A program made the translations under genes and the position numbers. Below the pieces are notes generated by a model. The model had not been told where the DNA came from. It did not search any database and saw only the letters and a list, made by a program, of their open reading frames with translations. Below, in pieces: positions 28,923 to 38,227 of a stretch of DNA of 64,000 nucleotides (position 1 is the stretch's first letter; each line of letters opens with the position of its first letter). Source of the DNA: JACKCP01 sp034007295 (GTDB lineage: Bacteria > Desulfobacterota > Desulfobacteria > Desulfobacterales > JACKCP01). The DNA lies in assembly GCA_034007295.1 (NCBI GenBank), contig JAVERC010000012.1, positions 1-64,000 on the forward strand. Direction: 5' to 3'.

Positions 28923-31871
28923 ATGAAAATAATAAGACCTTTGCAAATAAGTATAAATAATCAGGTAATTGAACAAGACCGTAAATTTTATTTAACCCTG
29001 TCCTTAAACCTTGGAATTAATTTAACCACAGGTGAAGAACTTTTAGACATTTTTTATCTAAAAGATATTTTTGATACAATGGGTGAAACTCCTATTCCAG
29101 ATACTGGAATGCCAAAACCAAATGGTGAGTTCCTTGTTTCAGGCAGTTATTTTTCACCGGATAATAAAAAAATCAAAGGCGGTGAAGTAAAGGTAAAAAT
29201 TGAAAATATAAAAAAAAATCTTTATGTTTTCGGCCGGAGAAAATGGGAAGGAAACATTATATCTGAACCCCTTGAAATTGAATCTTGTCCAATAGATTAT
29301 AAATATTCATTTGGAGGTAAAAATTTTCAAAAAAATCCTGATGGAATCGGATTTAATGACGGCCTTCTCCCATGTATTGAATACCCTGAAAAACTTATTA
29401 CCTCAAAAAATGAATTTCCTGAACCTGCAGGATTTGGGCCTCTTCAACCCATGCATCCAGATAGAATGAAATACCATGGAACATATGACAAAGATTACAA
29501 AATTAAATTTTATCCAGGATATCCAGATGACCATAACTGGAAATTTTTTCTCTGTGCACCAAAAGATCAATGGATACAGGGCTTTTTTAAAGGAAATGAA
29601 TACTTTGAAATTCACAATATGCACCCTGAATTTCCTCTTATAAAAGGCAGTCTTCCAGGGCTTTATCCAAGATGCTTTATAAATAAAAATAACAATTTTT
29701 CTGAGCTTTCTTTAAACCTTGATACAGTATGGTTTTTCCCTGAAAAAAATTTGGGGCTTCTTATTTTCAGGGGGGTTATTGAAGTTGAAGATGATGAGGC
29801 TGATTCAGTTGATGAAATTTTATGTTCATATGAGAATATGGCAGATAAACCAAAAACACAAAATTATTATATGAACGCACTCAGACTAAGAAAAGATAAC
29901 AATGATGAGTTCCTCAACAACCTGAAAACAAAAGATCTTATTCCTGAGGGCCATAAATCTGCAATGGAAATTCTTTTGTCAAATGTTTCAAACTCACAGG
30001 AAACAAGTGAATTTGGGAAAAATATGGATGCCAAATTTATTGGAATTCAAAAAAAGGCAGAGGAAAAAACCCATGAAATAATAAATAATATTGATTTAAA
30101 TTTAAATGACCATGATTATGAAAACCTCCCTGAAAATTTTAAAAAAGACAAATTTGATATTAAAAATTTAATGTCAAAACCATCAGACTCACAAACTGAT
30201 CCTGATGTTGAAAAATTAAATAAAGAATTAAACTCCCTTATTCCAGGAATTGTGAAAGGAGACAAAAACAAACTTGATCTTTCAGAGTTTTCCTTTGAAA
30301 AACTTGACAAAATTTTTGAAGCACTAGATGAACTTAGCGAAAAAAAACAAAGCCAGGCAAAAACCATTGCAAAAAATGAAGTATTAAAAACAAAAACAAG
30401 CATTAACGATCAGATTAAAATCTTGGAAAATGAAATAAAAAAAATAAAAGAATCTGATTTTAACACAGATAATATTGCTAAACTTGAAGAATCAAAAGAA
30501 AAAATAAAACAAACACTTAATGCTTTAAATGAAATAGATTTTGACAAAAAAGAAAAATCCGTCCTTCCAAGATTTAATTCAAAAAACATAATTGAACAGA
30601 TAAAAAAATCATCTGCACTTACAGACCCTCTTATAAATGAGGCATATCAGCATTTAGAATTTATGAAAATTGCAGAATCTGATCCTGAACAAATAAAAAA
30701 AATGGAAGAAAATATACTTAAATCAATTAATTCAGCAAATGAACAAAGCAAGCTTTCCATTAAAAATTCAAATATTCTTATTGAGCAGGGAGAAATTGAT
30801 TTTAAAGAAACATATCTCATGACAGCTCATTTCATGGATGAGGGTCTTTCTCCCCACAAAAAAAGCATTGAGGAAGTAAAAGAAACATTTCTAAAAAATT
30901 TTCTTGAAGGCAGAAAAGTTTCAGAATCAGACCTTGCTTGTATTAGCCTTGAAGGTGCAAATCTTGATGGAATTGACCTTTCAGGGTCATATCTTGAACA
31001 GGTAAATTTCAAAAATGCAAGCCTTAAAGGTGCAAATTTATCAAAGGCAATTATTTCAAGAGCTGTACTTGAAAATGCAGATTTTACAGGTGCAGATTTT
31101 ACAGGTGCAAATATTGGCGGAGTAAAGGCAAAAGGAACAAAGTTTACTAATGCTGATTTAAGTTCTGCAAAGCTTTCAAAAGGTGATTTCACAGCAGCTG
31201 ACTTTTCCTTTGCAAATCTTGAAAATGCAGAAACTCTAGAAATAAAAATCGACAATGCAAAATTTATCCATACAAAAATGCTAAACCAGAACTTTATCGA
31301 AACAAATATTTCAAATGCATGTTTTACTGATGCAAATCTTGAAAAATCAGTTTTTTTAAAATCAAATTTAAAAGGCTGCGACTTTACAGGTGCAATTATG
31401 AATAATTGTGCATTTATAAATACTTTAATAAATAAATGCTCTTTTACAAATGCCAATCTTTCAAAAACCTGTTTTTCTGTTGTTGAAGAAATGAATTTAG
31501 AAACTTTAGATCTTAAATTTAATGGTGCAAAAATTATGCAGTCAAGCTTTCAAAACTTTAATCTTTCAGGTGCAGACTTTTCAAATTCAAATCTTGAAAA
31601 TGCATTTTTTGGAAGCTCAAATCTTTCAAACTCTTGCTTTAAAAACAGTTTTGCAAAAAACACTCAATTTAGAAAATCAAATCTTATTAACGCAGACTTA
31701 GACAATATCAATCTTGAAATGGGCTCTCTTGCAAAAGCCAATCTTTTTAATGCCTCTTTTAAAAATGCCAATCTTTTTTCAGTGGATTTTTTAAGGGCAA
31801 ATATTTCTGAAACTGATTTTTCAGGTGCAAACCTTGAAAATACGCTGATTGAAAACTGGAGACCTAAATAA
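28923..31871 (+). CDS. DUF2169 and pentapeptide-repeat T6SS accessory protein
   Basis: A 982-residue two-part protein. About 1-290 is a DUF2169 domain (RKWEGNIISEPLEIESCPIDYKYSFGG; PEPAGFGPLQ; GLYPRCFI), which in T6SS loci is linked to effector export. About 350-640 is charged, helical and coiled-coil-prone. From about 670 to the end are dozens of A(D/N)LXX-type pentapeptide repeats forming a right-handed beta-helix. The next gene is a second pentapeptide protein overlapping it by one base. A carrier or adaptor role at the VgrG tip is inferred. Pentapeptide domains can mimic DNA, so direct toxicity is an alternative. Confidence 0.85.
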   Translation: MKIIRPLQISINNQVIEQDRKFYLTLSLNLGINLTTGEELLDIFYLKDIFDTMGETPIPDTGMPKPNGEFLVSGSYFSPDNKKIKGGEVKVKIENIKKNLYVFGRRKWEGNIISEPLEIESCPIDYKYSFGGKNFQKNPDGIGFNDGLLPCIEYPEKLITSKNEFPEPAGFGPLQPMHPDRMKYHGTYDKDYKIKFYPGYPDDHNWKFFLCAPKDQWIQGFFKGNEYFEIHNMHPEFPLIKGSLPGLYPRCFINKNNNFSELSLNLDTVWFFPEKNLGLLIFRGVIEVEDDEADSVDEILCSYENMADKPKTQNYYMNALRLRKDNNDEFLNNLKTKDLIPEGHKSAMEILLSNVSNSQETSEFGKNMDAKFIGIQKKAEEKTHEIINNIDLNLNDHDYENLPENFKKDKFDIKNLMSKPSDSQTDPDVEKLNKELNSLIPGIVKGDKNKLDLSEFSFEKLDKIFEALDELSEKKQSQAKTIAKNEVLKTKTSINDQIKILENEIKKIKESDFNTDNIAKLEESKEKIKQTLNALNEIDFDKKEKSVLPRFNSKNIIEQIKKSSALTDPLINEAYQHLEFMKIAESDPEQIKKMEENILKSINSANEQSKLSIKNSNILIEQGEIDFKETYLMTAHFMDEGLSPHKKSIEEVKETFLKNFLEGRKVSESDLACISLEGANLDGIDLSGSYLEQVNFKNASLKGANLSKAIISRAVLENADFTGADFTGANIGGVKAKGTKFTNADLSSAKLSKGDFTAADFSFANLENAETLEIKIDNAKFIHTKMLNQNFIETNISNACFTDANLEKSVFLKSNLKGCDFTGAIMNNCAFINTLINKCSFTNANLSKTCFSVVEEMNLETLDLKFNGAKIMQSSFQNFNLSGADFSNSNLENAFFGSSNLSNSCFKNSFAKNTQFRKSNLINADLDNINLEMGSLAKANLFNASFKNANLFSVDFLRANISETDFSGANLENTLIENWRPK

Positions 31872-32938
31872 TGAATAATATTTTATCAGGTGAAGAGCTT
31901 TCTTTTCAGGTTAAATCGGGTGAATATTTTTATAAAAATGATTTTTCAGGGCTTGATTTAAAAAATGCTGATTTATCAGGAGGAATTTTTATTGAAGTAA
32001 TATTTGACGGGTCAGATTTTTCAAATTCAAACCTAAAAGAAGCTGTATTTAATAAATGCTCAATCAAAAATGCCTGTTTTTCAATGGCTGTTCTTGATGA
32101 AACAAACTTTATCGGCACAAATCTATTAAATTCTGATTTTAATAATACAGGTTTTAATTTTACAAAATTTATTAATTGTAAAATTGAATTTTGTAATTTT
32201 TCAAATGCTCTAATAAAAGATGTAACAACATTTTTAGACTCAAATTTAAATAATTCTGTTTTTAAAAAAACAAAAATTGATGAATCAGTATTTAGTTCAT
32301 GCAATATGGAAAATATTGATTTTTCTCTGTCAGATATTTTTAAAACATCCTTTATAGGATGCAGTTTTAAATCAAATAATTTCCGGAATTCAAAAATAAA
32401 CCTGAGTTTTTTTAAAGATGCAGATCTGTCGCAAACAGACTTTTCCAATATGGACCTTACACAAATTCAGTTTCATGAAACAAAACTTTCAGGATGTGAT
32501 TTTTCTGGCTCAAAAATTAAATACGGCGGATTTATGTGGGCAAAGCTTCAAAATTCAAATTTTAACAACACATACCTTGAACTTGCAAATTTTTTTGAAG
32601 CAAAGCTTGATGATTCAAGTTTCATCAGTGCAGATTTAAAGGCTGCAAGCCTTCAGGGTGCAGAAATAAACCATTGTAATTTTACTGGTGCAAATTTATA
32701 TCAGGCTCAAATGGAAAAAGTTTGTGCAAGTGATTCTATATTTAAAAATTCAGATTTTACCTTTGCAGATCTTTCAAACTCAAATCTTTCAGACTCAAAC
32801 TTTTCCAATACAAATCTTTATCTTACAAATCTTCATAACATAATCGAAAAAAACACATGGTGGTCGGGTTCAAGTAAAAATTTTTCAAGGGGAACAGACC
32901 TTAAAAGGCTTAAATCTGAAAACTGGGGGGACAAATGA
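31871..32938 (+). CDS. Pentapeptide-repeat protein
   Basis: A 355-residue protein made almost entirely of pentapeptide repeats (units such as ANLYQ, SNLSD and CDFSG) from about residue 25 to 325, predicted to fold as a quadrilateral beta-helix. Its ATG overlaps the stop of the DUF2169-pentapeptide gene (TAATG), and its own 3' end overlaps the next gene by four bases. The tight coupling points to complex formation with its larger pentapeptide neighbour in T6SS cargo loading. The exact role is unknown. Confidence 0.82.
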   Translation: MNNILSGEELSFQVKSGEYFYKNDFSGLDLKNADLSGGIFIEVIFDGSDFSNSNLKEAVFNKCSIKNACFSMAVLDETNFIGTNLLNSDFNNTGFNFTKFINCKIEFCNFSNALIKDVTTFLDSNLNNSVFKKTKIDESVFSSCNMENIDFSLSDIFKTSFIGCSFKSNNFRNSKINLSFFKDADLSQTDFSNMDLTQIQFHETKLSGCDFSGSKIKYGGFMWAKLQNSNFNNTYLELANFFEAKLDDSSFISADLKAASLQGAEINHCNFTGANLYQAQMEKVCASDSIFKNSDFTFADLSNSNLSDSNFSNTNLYLTNLHNIIEKNTWWSGSSKNFSRGTDLKRLKSENWGDK

Positions 32939-33594
32939 ATAAACTTGCAAAAAACATAATTCCAATAAAAAATAATTTTGAAGCAAATTTTGAAAAAGGC
33001 ATTGTAATTTCGGGGAAAAATGAAGATTTTATTGTTGATTTAAGCGGAAAAAAATCTAATGCAAAAAAAACTTTTTCGTGTTTAATAGAGCCTGAAATAA
33101 ATGATGTTGTTTTATGTATAAAAGATATGGAAAACAAGGTCTATATTCTTTCAATACTTAAAAGGCCTGAAAATAAAAAAACAAATATTTCATTTGCCTC
33201 AGATACACAAATTACCTGCCAATTAGGAAATTTTAATATAACTTCCAATGAAAACCTCTCATTTGCATCAAAAGATATTGGCATAATATCAAAGTCCATT
33301 GTTCATAAAAGCAATGAAGCAATTATTTCATATGAAAATATTACAGCTTCTGGAAATGAAATTAACGCCGCATATAAAACAGTAAGACTCATAAGTGAAC
33401 TGATAAATACAATGGCAAAACAGGTAATTGACAAATTTAAGGGTTACATAAGAAATACTGAAGAAAACGATATGGTAAATTGCGGGCAGATGACAAGAAA
33501 AGCAAAGGGAGTTTATTGTCTTGACTCAGATCATACAATAATGAACAGTAAAAAAACCACTAAAATTGACGGCGATAAAATTCTTATGGGTTAA
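32935..33594 (+). CDS. DUF3540 family T6SS-associated protein
   Basis: A 219-residue protein that fits DUF3540. The N-terminal part has a small beta-barrel-like segment (CLIEPEINDVVLCI and VYILSILKRP) as in spike-tip proteins. It is followed by a repetitive beta region, then a helical LISELINTMAKQVIDKFKGYIR and a terminal MTRKAKGVY segment. Family members occur beside DUF2169 and DUF4150 genes in T6SS effector clusters. Overlap with the upstream gene (ATGA) implies coupled translation. Molecular role unproven. Confidence 0.75.
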   Translation: MNKLAKNIIPIKNNFEANFEKGIVISGKNEDFIVDLSGKKSNAKKTFSCLIEPEINDVVLCIKDMENKVYILSILKRPENKKTNISFASDTQITCQLGNFNITSNENLSFASKDIGIISKSIVHKSNEAIISYENITASGNEINAAYKTVRLISELINTMAKQVIDKFKGYIRNTEENDMVNCGQMTRKAKGVYCLDSDHTIMNSKKTTKIDGDKILMG

Positions 33595-33609
33595 AAACGG
33601 AGACATACA

Positions 33610-33894
33610 ATGACAGATGAAAAAGAATCAAATGAAAAATTTGCTAATATAAGGTTTCATGTATCACCTGAACTTGAATATGTATATAGAGATATATTTA
33701 ATGTTTATGCAGGATCTGGAGATGTTGTAATTGAGTTTGGAAACCACCATAAATCAATGCCGGAACATGCGAGCATCTCAAATAGAATTGTGATGACTAC
33801 AGGAAACGCATATCTTCTTGTACAGACATTACAAAAAGCTTTACAGGATGCTCAGGCAGCACTCCAGCATAAAATGGCAAACCAGAAAAAATAG
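33610..33894 (+). CDS. DUF3467-like small protein
   Basis: A 94-residue protein. The pattern ANIRFHVSPELEYVYRDIFNV, then DVVIEFGNHH and ISNRIVMTTGNAYLLVQTLQKAL, resembles the DUF3467 family (short beta-sheet proteins with a terminal helix). The family has no firm function. It is placed between the DUF3540 and DUF4150 genes with 15- and 11-base gaps and a GGAGA ribosome site, so it belongs to the effector-loading cluster. Confidence 0.65.
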   Translation: MTDEKESNEKFANIRFHVSPELEYVYRDIFNVYAGSGDVVIEFGNHHKSMPEHASISNRIVMTTGNAYLLVQTLQKALQDAQAALQHKMANQKK

Positions 33895-33905
33895 AAAGGA
33901 TACAA

Positions 33906-34304
33906 ATGTTTGCAAACACCTCTTTACCCGGAATGGATTTCGCCTTTCCGGATGTATGCAGAACTCCTGCACCTGTTGGAATGCTTCCCATTCCATATCC
34001 AAATTTTTCAATGAGGCCAATGGCTCTCCCACCAACGACTTCAATCAAGCATTTGATAATGTTCATGCCATCTCATAATATGGCAACAACAATTCCAACA
34101 AGCAATGGAGACAATGCAGGTGTTATGGGCGGCATGGTATCACAAATAATGATGGGGCCTGTAAGGAATGTCAGGTGCAGCATGAAAGTTATAACCGGAG
34201 GAACTCCTGCAACAAGAATGCTTGACAATACAATGCATAATCTTTCAAACGCATGCGGAATGACTCTTGTTCCAGGTCAGTTTAAGGTGATTTATTTGTC
34301 ATGA
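33906..34304 (+). CDS. DUF4150 PAAR-like spike-tip protein
   Basis: A 132-residue DUF4150 protein. FPDVCRTPAPVGMLPIPYPN at residues 14-33 is characteristic of PAAR-like DUF4150 proteins, as are VRNVRCSMKVITGGTPATR and a terminal PGQFKVIYLS. PAAR-like proteins cap the VgrG trimer and often carry effectors; this one is a stand-alone cap with no fused toxin. GAAAGGA precedes the ATG. Its stop overlaps the following lipoprotein gene by four bases. Confidence 0.88.
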   Translation: MFANTSLPGMDFAFPDVCRTPAPVGMLPIPYPNFSMRPMALPPTTSIKHLIMFMPSHNMATTIPTSNGDNAGVMGGMVSQIMMGPVRNVRCSMKVITGGTPATRMLDNTMHNLSNACGMTLVPGQFKVIYLS

Positions 34305-35440
34305 ATAATTTTAAAAAAAGTTTTATAAAATTTTTAAAAAAACCAAATTTAATTTTTTTTATCTGCATTTTATGTTTTGGATGTGCATCAAAACAAAATT
34401 TTGAAAATATAAATCTTTGCATTGACACAAAAAACTATGAGCAGGCAAATATTGAAGAATTTAAAAAAATCCTTAACAAAAAAGCTTCTGAAAAATTTTT
34501 TAAAAAATATAAAGGTGTGTCTGCAAATGAAATAGTTTTTGTTAATAAAAAATACTATAATACTGAAAAACTTGACAAACTTTGTATTGAGGCAAAAATA
34601 GGGCTAAAAAACAGCAGTTTCAAAAAAAAGAATGAAAAAATTAAAATTAAAAATTTCTGCCTTAATTCAAAGGATACAAAACTTGGGGATATTAAAGATT
34701 ACCTGTCAAAAGAGGCTCTAAAAACTGAAATTTATTCAAAATATCCTGAATTTAAAAATAAAGATTATCAAATCATAGAAAAAAACATTTCAAACTTAAA
34801 AATTTCAAATCCTTCTTTTGATTTTAAGACAAATATGTCCTGCATAAATTTAAAGGCTGATTTTTACCCTGAGGGGGTTATTCTATCAGATAAAAAACAA
34901 AATAATAATTTTGGATTTGTTGAAGATTTCAAAGGTTTCAAGCCTGGAGACAAACCTGAAATATATGGTAAAAATCTTGTAATTCAGCAGACAAACGAGG
35001 GCCCTGGACTTACTACTCTTTCAAAAAATAAAGCAATTGCTGAATTTATTGGAGGAAATTTAAATTCTGGAGAAATAAAAATCTCAATAATCCATAAAAA
35101 TGAAGAATCTATAATTAAAAAAGAAAAATTTATCACTTTTTTATCTCTTGAATTTTTAAATAAAAAAAAAGACATTATTGAAATTTTATTCAAAAAAGAT
35201 AAGTATAATTTACTTATTTCTGATTTTAAAATCGGAAAAACCAGGCTCAAAAATATTAAAGTATTATTTGCAAAAAATTTTAATGAAATAAAACTTGTTA
35301 AATCAGGCATGGAAATAAAAATTTTTTTTAACGGCAAATATACGGGTTCTTTTTATCCATCAGGAACTTTGATTGAAAAAATAAGTATACCTGTTTCACA
35401 AGATATAATAGTGTGTGGAATAGAAGTCAGTGAAAAATAA
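34301..35440 (+). CDS. Uncharacterised lipoprotein
   Basis: A 379-residue protein with a lysine-rich start, a hydrophobic segment and a lipobox (CILCFGC, Cys near 27), so it is probably anchored in the outer or inner membrane facing the periplasm. The central part is lysine-rich and the C-terminal 170 residues look like a beta-sandwich (concanavalin-like). It overlaps the PAAR-like gene by four bases. Position last in the T6SS cluster and periplasmic location would suit an immunity protein or a cell-envelope accessory; this is inference. No close family recognised. Confidence 0.7.
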   Translation: MNNFKKSFIKFLKKPNLIFFICILCFGCASKQNFENINLCIDTKNYEQANIEEFKKILNKKASEKFFKKYKGVSANEIVFVNKKYYNTEKLDKLCIEAKIGLKNSSFKKKNEKIKIKNFCLNSKDTKLGDIKDYLSKEALKTEIYSKYPEFKNKDYQIIEKNISNLKISNPSFDFKTNMSCINLKADFYPEGVILSDKKQNNNFGFVEDFKGFKPGDKPEIYGKNLVIQQTNEGPGLTTLSKNKAIAEFIGGNLNSGEIKISIIHKNEESIIKKEKFITFLSLEFLNKKKDIIEILFKKDKYNLLISDFKIGKTRLKNIKVLFAKNFNEIKLVKSGMEIKIFFNGKYTGSFYPSGTLIEKISIPVSQDIIVCGIEVSEK

Positions 35441-35468
35441 TTTTTAACTCAAACCAGTGGGAATAATA

Positions 35469-35801
35469 ATGAAATTTGAAACTCTTAAAGTAAAAAATTT
35501 TAATGTAATTAAGGTATTTGGCAGAATGGATGCATCTAATGCCTCTCTTTTTGAAGAAGAAGTTAAAAAAATGCTTGACCAGGGAAACAAATTTGTAATA
35601 GCTGACCTTGAAAATCTTGAATATATAAGCAGTGCAGGACTCAGAAGCATACTTTCAGCAGGAAAACTTATAAAAGCAGAAAACGGAAGTTTAAGGCTCA
35701 GCTCTTTAAACGGTATAGTTCTGGAAGTTTTTGAAATTTCCGGGTTTGATGCAATTTTTCAAATTTATGAATCAATAGAGGAAGCTGTTGAACAATCATG
35801 A
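35469..35801 (+). CDS. STAS-domain anti-sigma-factor antagonist (RsbV/SpoIIAA type)
   Basis: About 110 residues forming a single STAS domain. ADLENLEYISSAGLRSIL carries the serine region phosphorylated in SpoIIAA/RsbV proteins. The ATG at 35469 follows GGGAATAATA; a GTG four codons earlier is a less likely start. It would be phosphorylated by the kinase encoded next and dephosphorylated by the PP2C phosphatase after that. The three genes form a complete partner-switching module, with the kinase gene overlapping this one by 14 bases. Confidence 0.9.
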   Translation: MKFETLKVKNFNVIKVFGRMDASNASLFEEEVKKMLDQGNKFVIADLENLEYISSAGLRSILSAGKLIKAENGSLRLSSLNGIVLEVFEISGFDAIFQIYESIEEAVEQS

Positions 35802-36210
35802 TAATTTTATAAATATCTGTGTGCCTGGAAAAAGAGAAAACCTTGAATATATAAGAGATGAGATTTTAAAGTCATTTTCTTTTTTTTCACAAAACAAAAA
35901 AACTCTTTCAAGACTTGAGCTTGTTTTAGAAGAGGTTGTTTTAAATATATGCGATTATGCCTATAAAAATATTGAAGGCATGATTGAAATAAAGACATAC
36001 ACAAAAGAAAAAAATTTTTATATCCAGATAAAAGACACCGGCAATTATTTTAATCTTCTTGAATTTGATGAACCAGATACACAAAGCTTAATTGAAGACA
36101 GACAAATAGGCGGACTTGGAATTCATTTTATCAAAAATTTTACAAGTTCAATTATGTACAAAAGAGAAGATAATAAAAATATTTTAGAATTTTCAGTTGA
36201 TTTAACCTAA
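35788..36210 (+). CDS. HATPase anti-sigma/switch kinase (RsbW/SpoIIAB type)
   Basis: A 140-residue GHKL ATPase. The N-box is LVLEEVVLNICDYAY (about 49-63), the G1-box IKDTGNYF and the G2-box QIGGLGIHFIKN. The start is TTG at 35788 inside the STAS gene, with AGAGGAAG just upstream; no ATG is available near. It would phosphorylate the STAS protein and bind a sigma factor or another output. No sigma factor gene is in the window, so the target may be non-transcriptional. Confidence 0.88.
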   Translation: MNNHDNFINICVPGKRENLEYIRDEILKSFSFFSQNKKTLSRLELVLEEVVLNICDYAYKNIEGMIEIKTYTKEKNFYIQIKDTGNYFNLLEFDEPDTQSLIEDRQIGGLGIHFIKNFTSSIMYKREDNKNILEFSVDLT

Positions 36211-36226
36211 ATCTTAAGGCAGAAAA

Positions 36227-38167
36227 ATGCTTTACTCAATCCAGACAAAAATTCTTTTGTTTATTACAGCAATTTTTCTTGTAACAACAGGTTCAACAAT
36301 TTTTTTTACAGGAAAGGATGTTAAAAAATCAGTTCTTGAAAACGAAACAAAAAATATTGAAAATATAAAAAGTATTGTCAAAATCAATGTTGAAGGCAAA
36401 TACAAAAATCTTCTTCTTGATAAATGGGATGCTGTTTTAAGTAAAAAAAACCAGATAAAAAATGAATTAATATTAATAGAAAAAGCAGTAAATTCTCTTT
36501 ATAATCCTAATCTTAAAAACACTGAAACTGTATTTGACTGGATAAAAAATCTTGGAATTTCATCTGAAATTTTTATTGCAGACAATTTGAATAAAATTGT
36601 TTTTTCAACTTCTGAAACAAATTTAAACTTAAATCTTGAAAATATTTTTGATGTTAAATCAAGGCCTTTGTCAAAAAGCATAAATACAAAAAATTCTACA
36701 TTTGAAAAATACTGTGTGTTTTCCTGGCAGAAAAATGAATCCAAAAAAATAGGATATTTTTCAAGTTTTGAAAATATAGGCTGGGTTATAGGGATAACAG
36801 CAGATATTTCAGAAATTGAAAAGGAAACAGACGAAAAAATAAATCAGATTTTAGATGTTTTAAAGGATAATTTTTCCAAAATAAAAATTGCAGAATCTGG
36901 AAGTGTTTTTCTTTTTAATTCGGAAAATGATTTTTTGATTTATCCATCAAATATTGAAAAAAAATACTTAACAGATGAACTTTTAAATAATCTTAAACAG
37001 GACTTAACTAAAGATTTATACAAAAAAATAATTATCAATAATGAAATACACAATTTTTATACATCCAGAATAAAGGCACTTGACTGGTATATTTCTTTTT
37101 TTGTTCCTGAAAAAGAGCTTGAAAATCCCTCTAACTCACTTATAAAAAGTCTTTCTTTGATTATTTCAGGCATTTTTATTACAGGAATGATAATTTTAAT
37201 ATTTGCAGTTAACAGATTTTCAAATCCACTAAAAAAACTTACTCAAAACTTAAAAACCATTCCAGAAAAAGACCTTACATCAAAAGAACTTATTTCAGAA
37301 TTAAAAAACGAATTCCCAATAAATAGAAAAGACGAGGTTGGTCTTCTTACAAAAGCTTTTGTATTTATGTTTGAAGAACTCCAGAAAAATATAAAACTTC
37401 TTGTAAAAACAACTGCAGAAAAACAAAGAATAGAAAGCGAATTAAATGTTGCAAGGGATATTCAGCTTGGCCTTCTTCCAAAAATTTTTCCGCCTTTTCC
37501 AGACAAAAAAGAATTTGATATTTATGCTTATTTAAAGCCTGCTAAGGAAGTTGGAGGGGATTTATACGATTTCTTTTTTACAGATAAAAACAAACTCTGT
37601 TTTGTAATTGGGGATGTTTCAGACAAAGGTGTTCCAGCAGCTCTTTTTATGGCAATTACAAAAACTCTTATTAAAACAAATGCTGAAATAGAAAACTCCC
37701 CTGCTTCGATTATGATGCGTGTAAATGAAGTTTTAAGCAAAGACAATCCAAATTCAATGTTTGTTACTCTTATTGTCGCTATTTTAGATATTGAAACCGG
37801 AAAAATAAAATATGCAAATGCAGGCCATAATCCACCTATTATTAAAAGAAAAAATGAAGTTTTTTACAAAAAAGGAATAAGCGGTCCTGTTGCTGGTGCT
37901 GTTGAGGATATAAATTATAAGGAAATGGAAATTGAGCTTGAAAAAGATGACATGATTTTTCTTTATACTGACGGAGTAACAGAAGCCATGAACAAAGAAA
38001 AAAAACTTTTTTCCGAGCAAAGACTTTTAAATTTAATTCAATCTGAAAATCATATTGAGTGTGCTGATTATATTGAAAAAGTAAATCTAGATATTTCAGA
38101 GTTTACAAAAAGTGAACCTCAGTCAGATGATATAACCATGCTTTCAATTATTTACAGGGGAAACTAA
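36227..38167 (+). CDS. Membrane sensor PP2C/SpoIIE phosphatase (RsbU type)
   Basis: A 646-residue receptor phosphatase. TM1 is at about 5-25, followed by a large periplasmic Cache-like region (about 30-305), TM2 at about 307-330, a HAMP segment (about 330-390), then a SpoIIE/PP2C domain. The catalytic acidic motifs are visible: EVGGDLYDFF, GDVSDKGVPAALFM, YTDGVTEAM and SDDITML. It would dephosphorylate the STAS protein in response to a periplasmic ligand and so control the switch. It starts 16 bases after the kinase gene. Confidence 0.92.
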   Translation: MLYSIQTKILLFITAIFLVTTGSTIFFTGKDVKKSVLENETKNIENIKSIVKINVEGKYKNLLLDKWDAVLSKKNQIKNELILIEKAVNSLYNPNLKNTETVFDWIKNLGISSEIFIADNLNKIVFSTSETNLNLNLENIFDVKSRPLSKSINTKNSTFEKYCVFSWQKNESKKIGYFSSFENIGWVIGITADISEIEKETDEKINQILDVLKDNFSKIKIAESGSVFLFNSENDFLIYPSNIEKKYLTDELLNNLKQDLTKDLYKKIIINNEIHNFYTSRIKALDWYISFFVPEKELENPSNSLIKSLSLIISGIFITGMIILIFAVNRFSNPLKKLTQNLKTIPEKDLTSKELISELKNEFPINRKDEVGLLTKAFVFMFEELQKNIKLLVKTTAEKQRIESELNVARDIQLGLLPKIFPPFPDKKEFDIYAYLKPAKEVGGDLYDFFFTDKNKLCFVIGDVSDKGVPAALFMAITKTLIKTNAEIENSPASIMMRVNEVLSKDNPNSMFVTLIVAILDIETGKIKYANAGHNPPIIKRKNEVFYKKGISGPVAGAVEDINYKEMEIELEKDDMIFLYTDGVTEAMNKEKKLFSEQRLLNLIQSENHIECADYIEKVNLDISEFTKSEPQSDDITMLSIIYRGN

Positions 38168-38227
38168 ATGTTTTCAGATTGTAAAAAATTTAAAAATTTT
38201 CAGTTCATTTGGGATAATTTTTAATAT

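Noticed and set aside
30827..31456. Long antisense open frame (209 codons) within the pentapeptide gene
   Set aside because: It arises from the repetitive codon pattern of the pentapeptide repeats. No ribosome site, and the product is low-complexity Phe/Ser/Lys.
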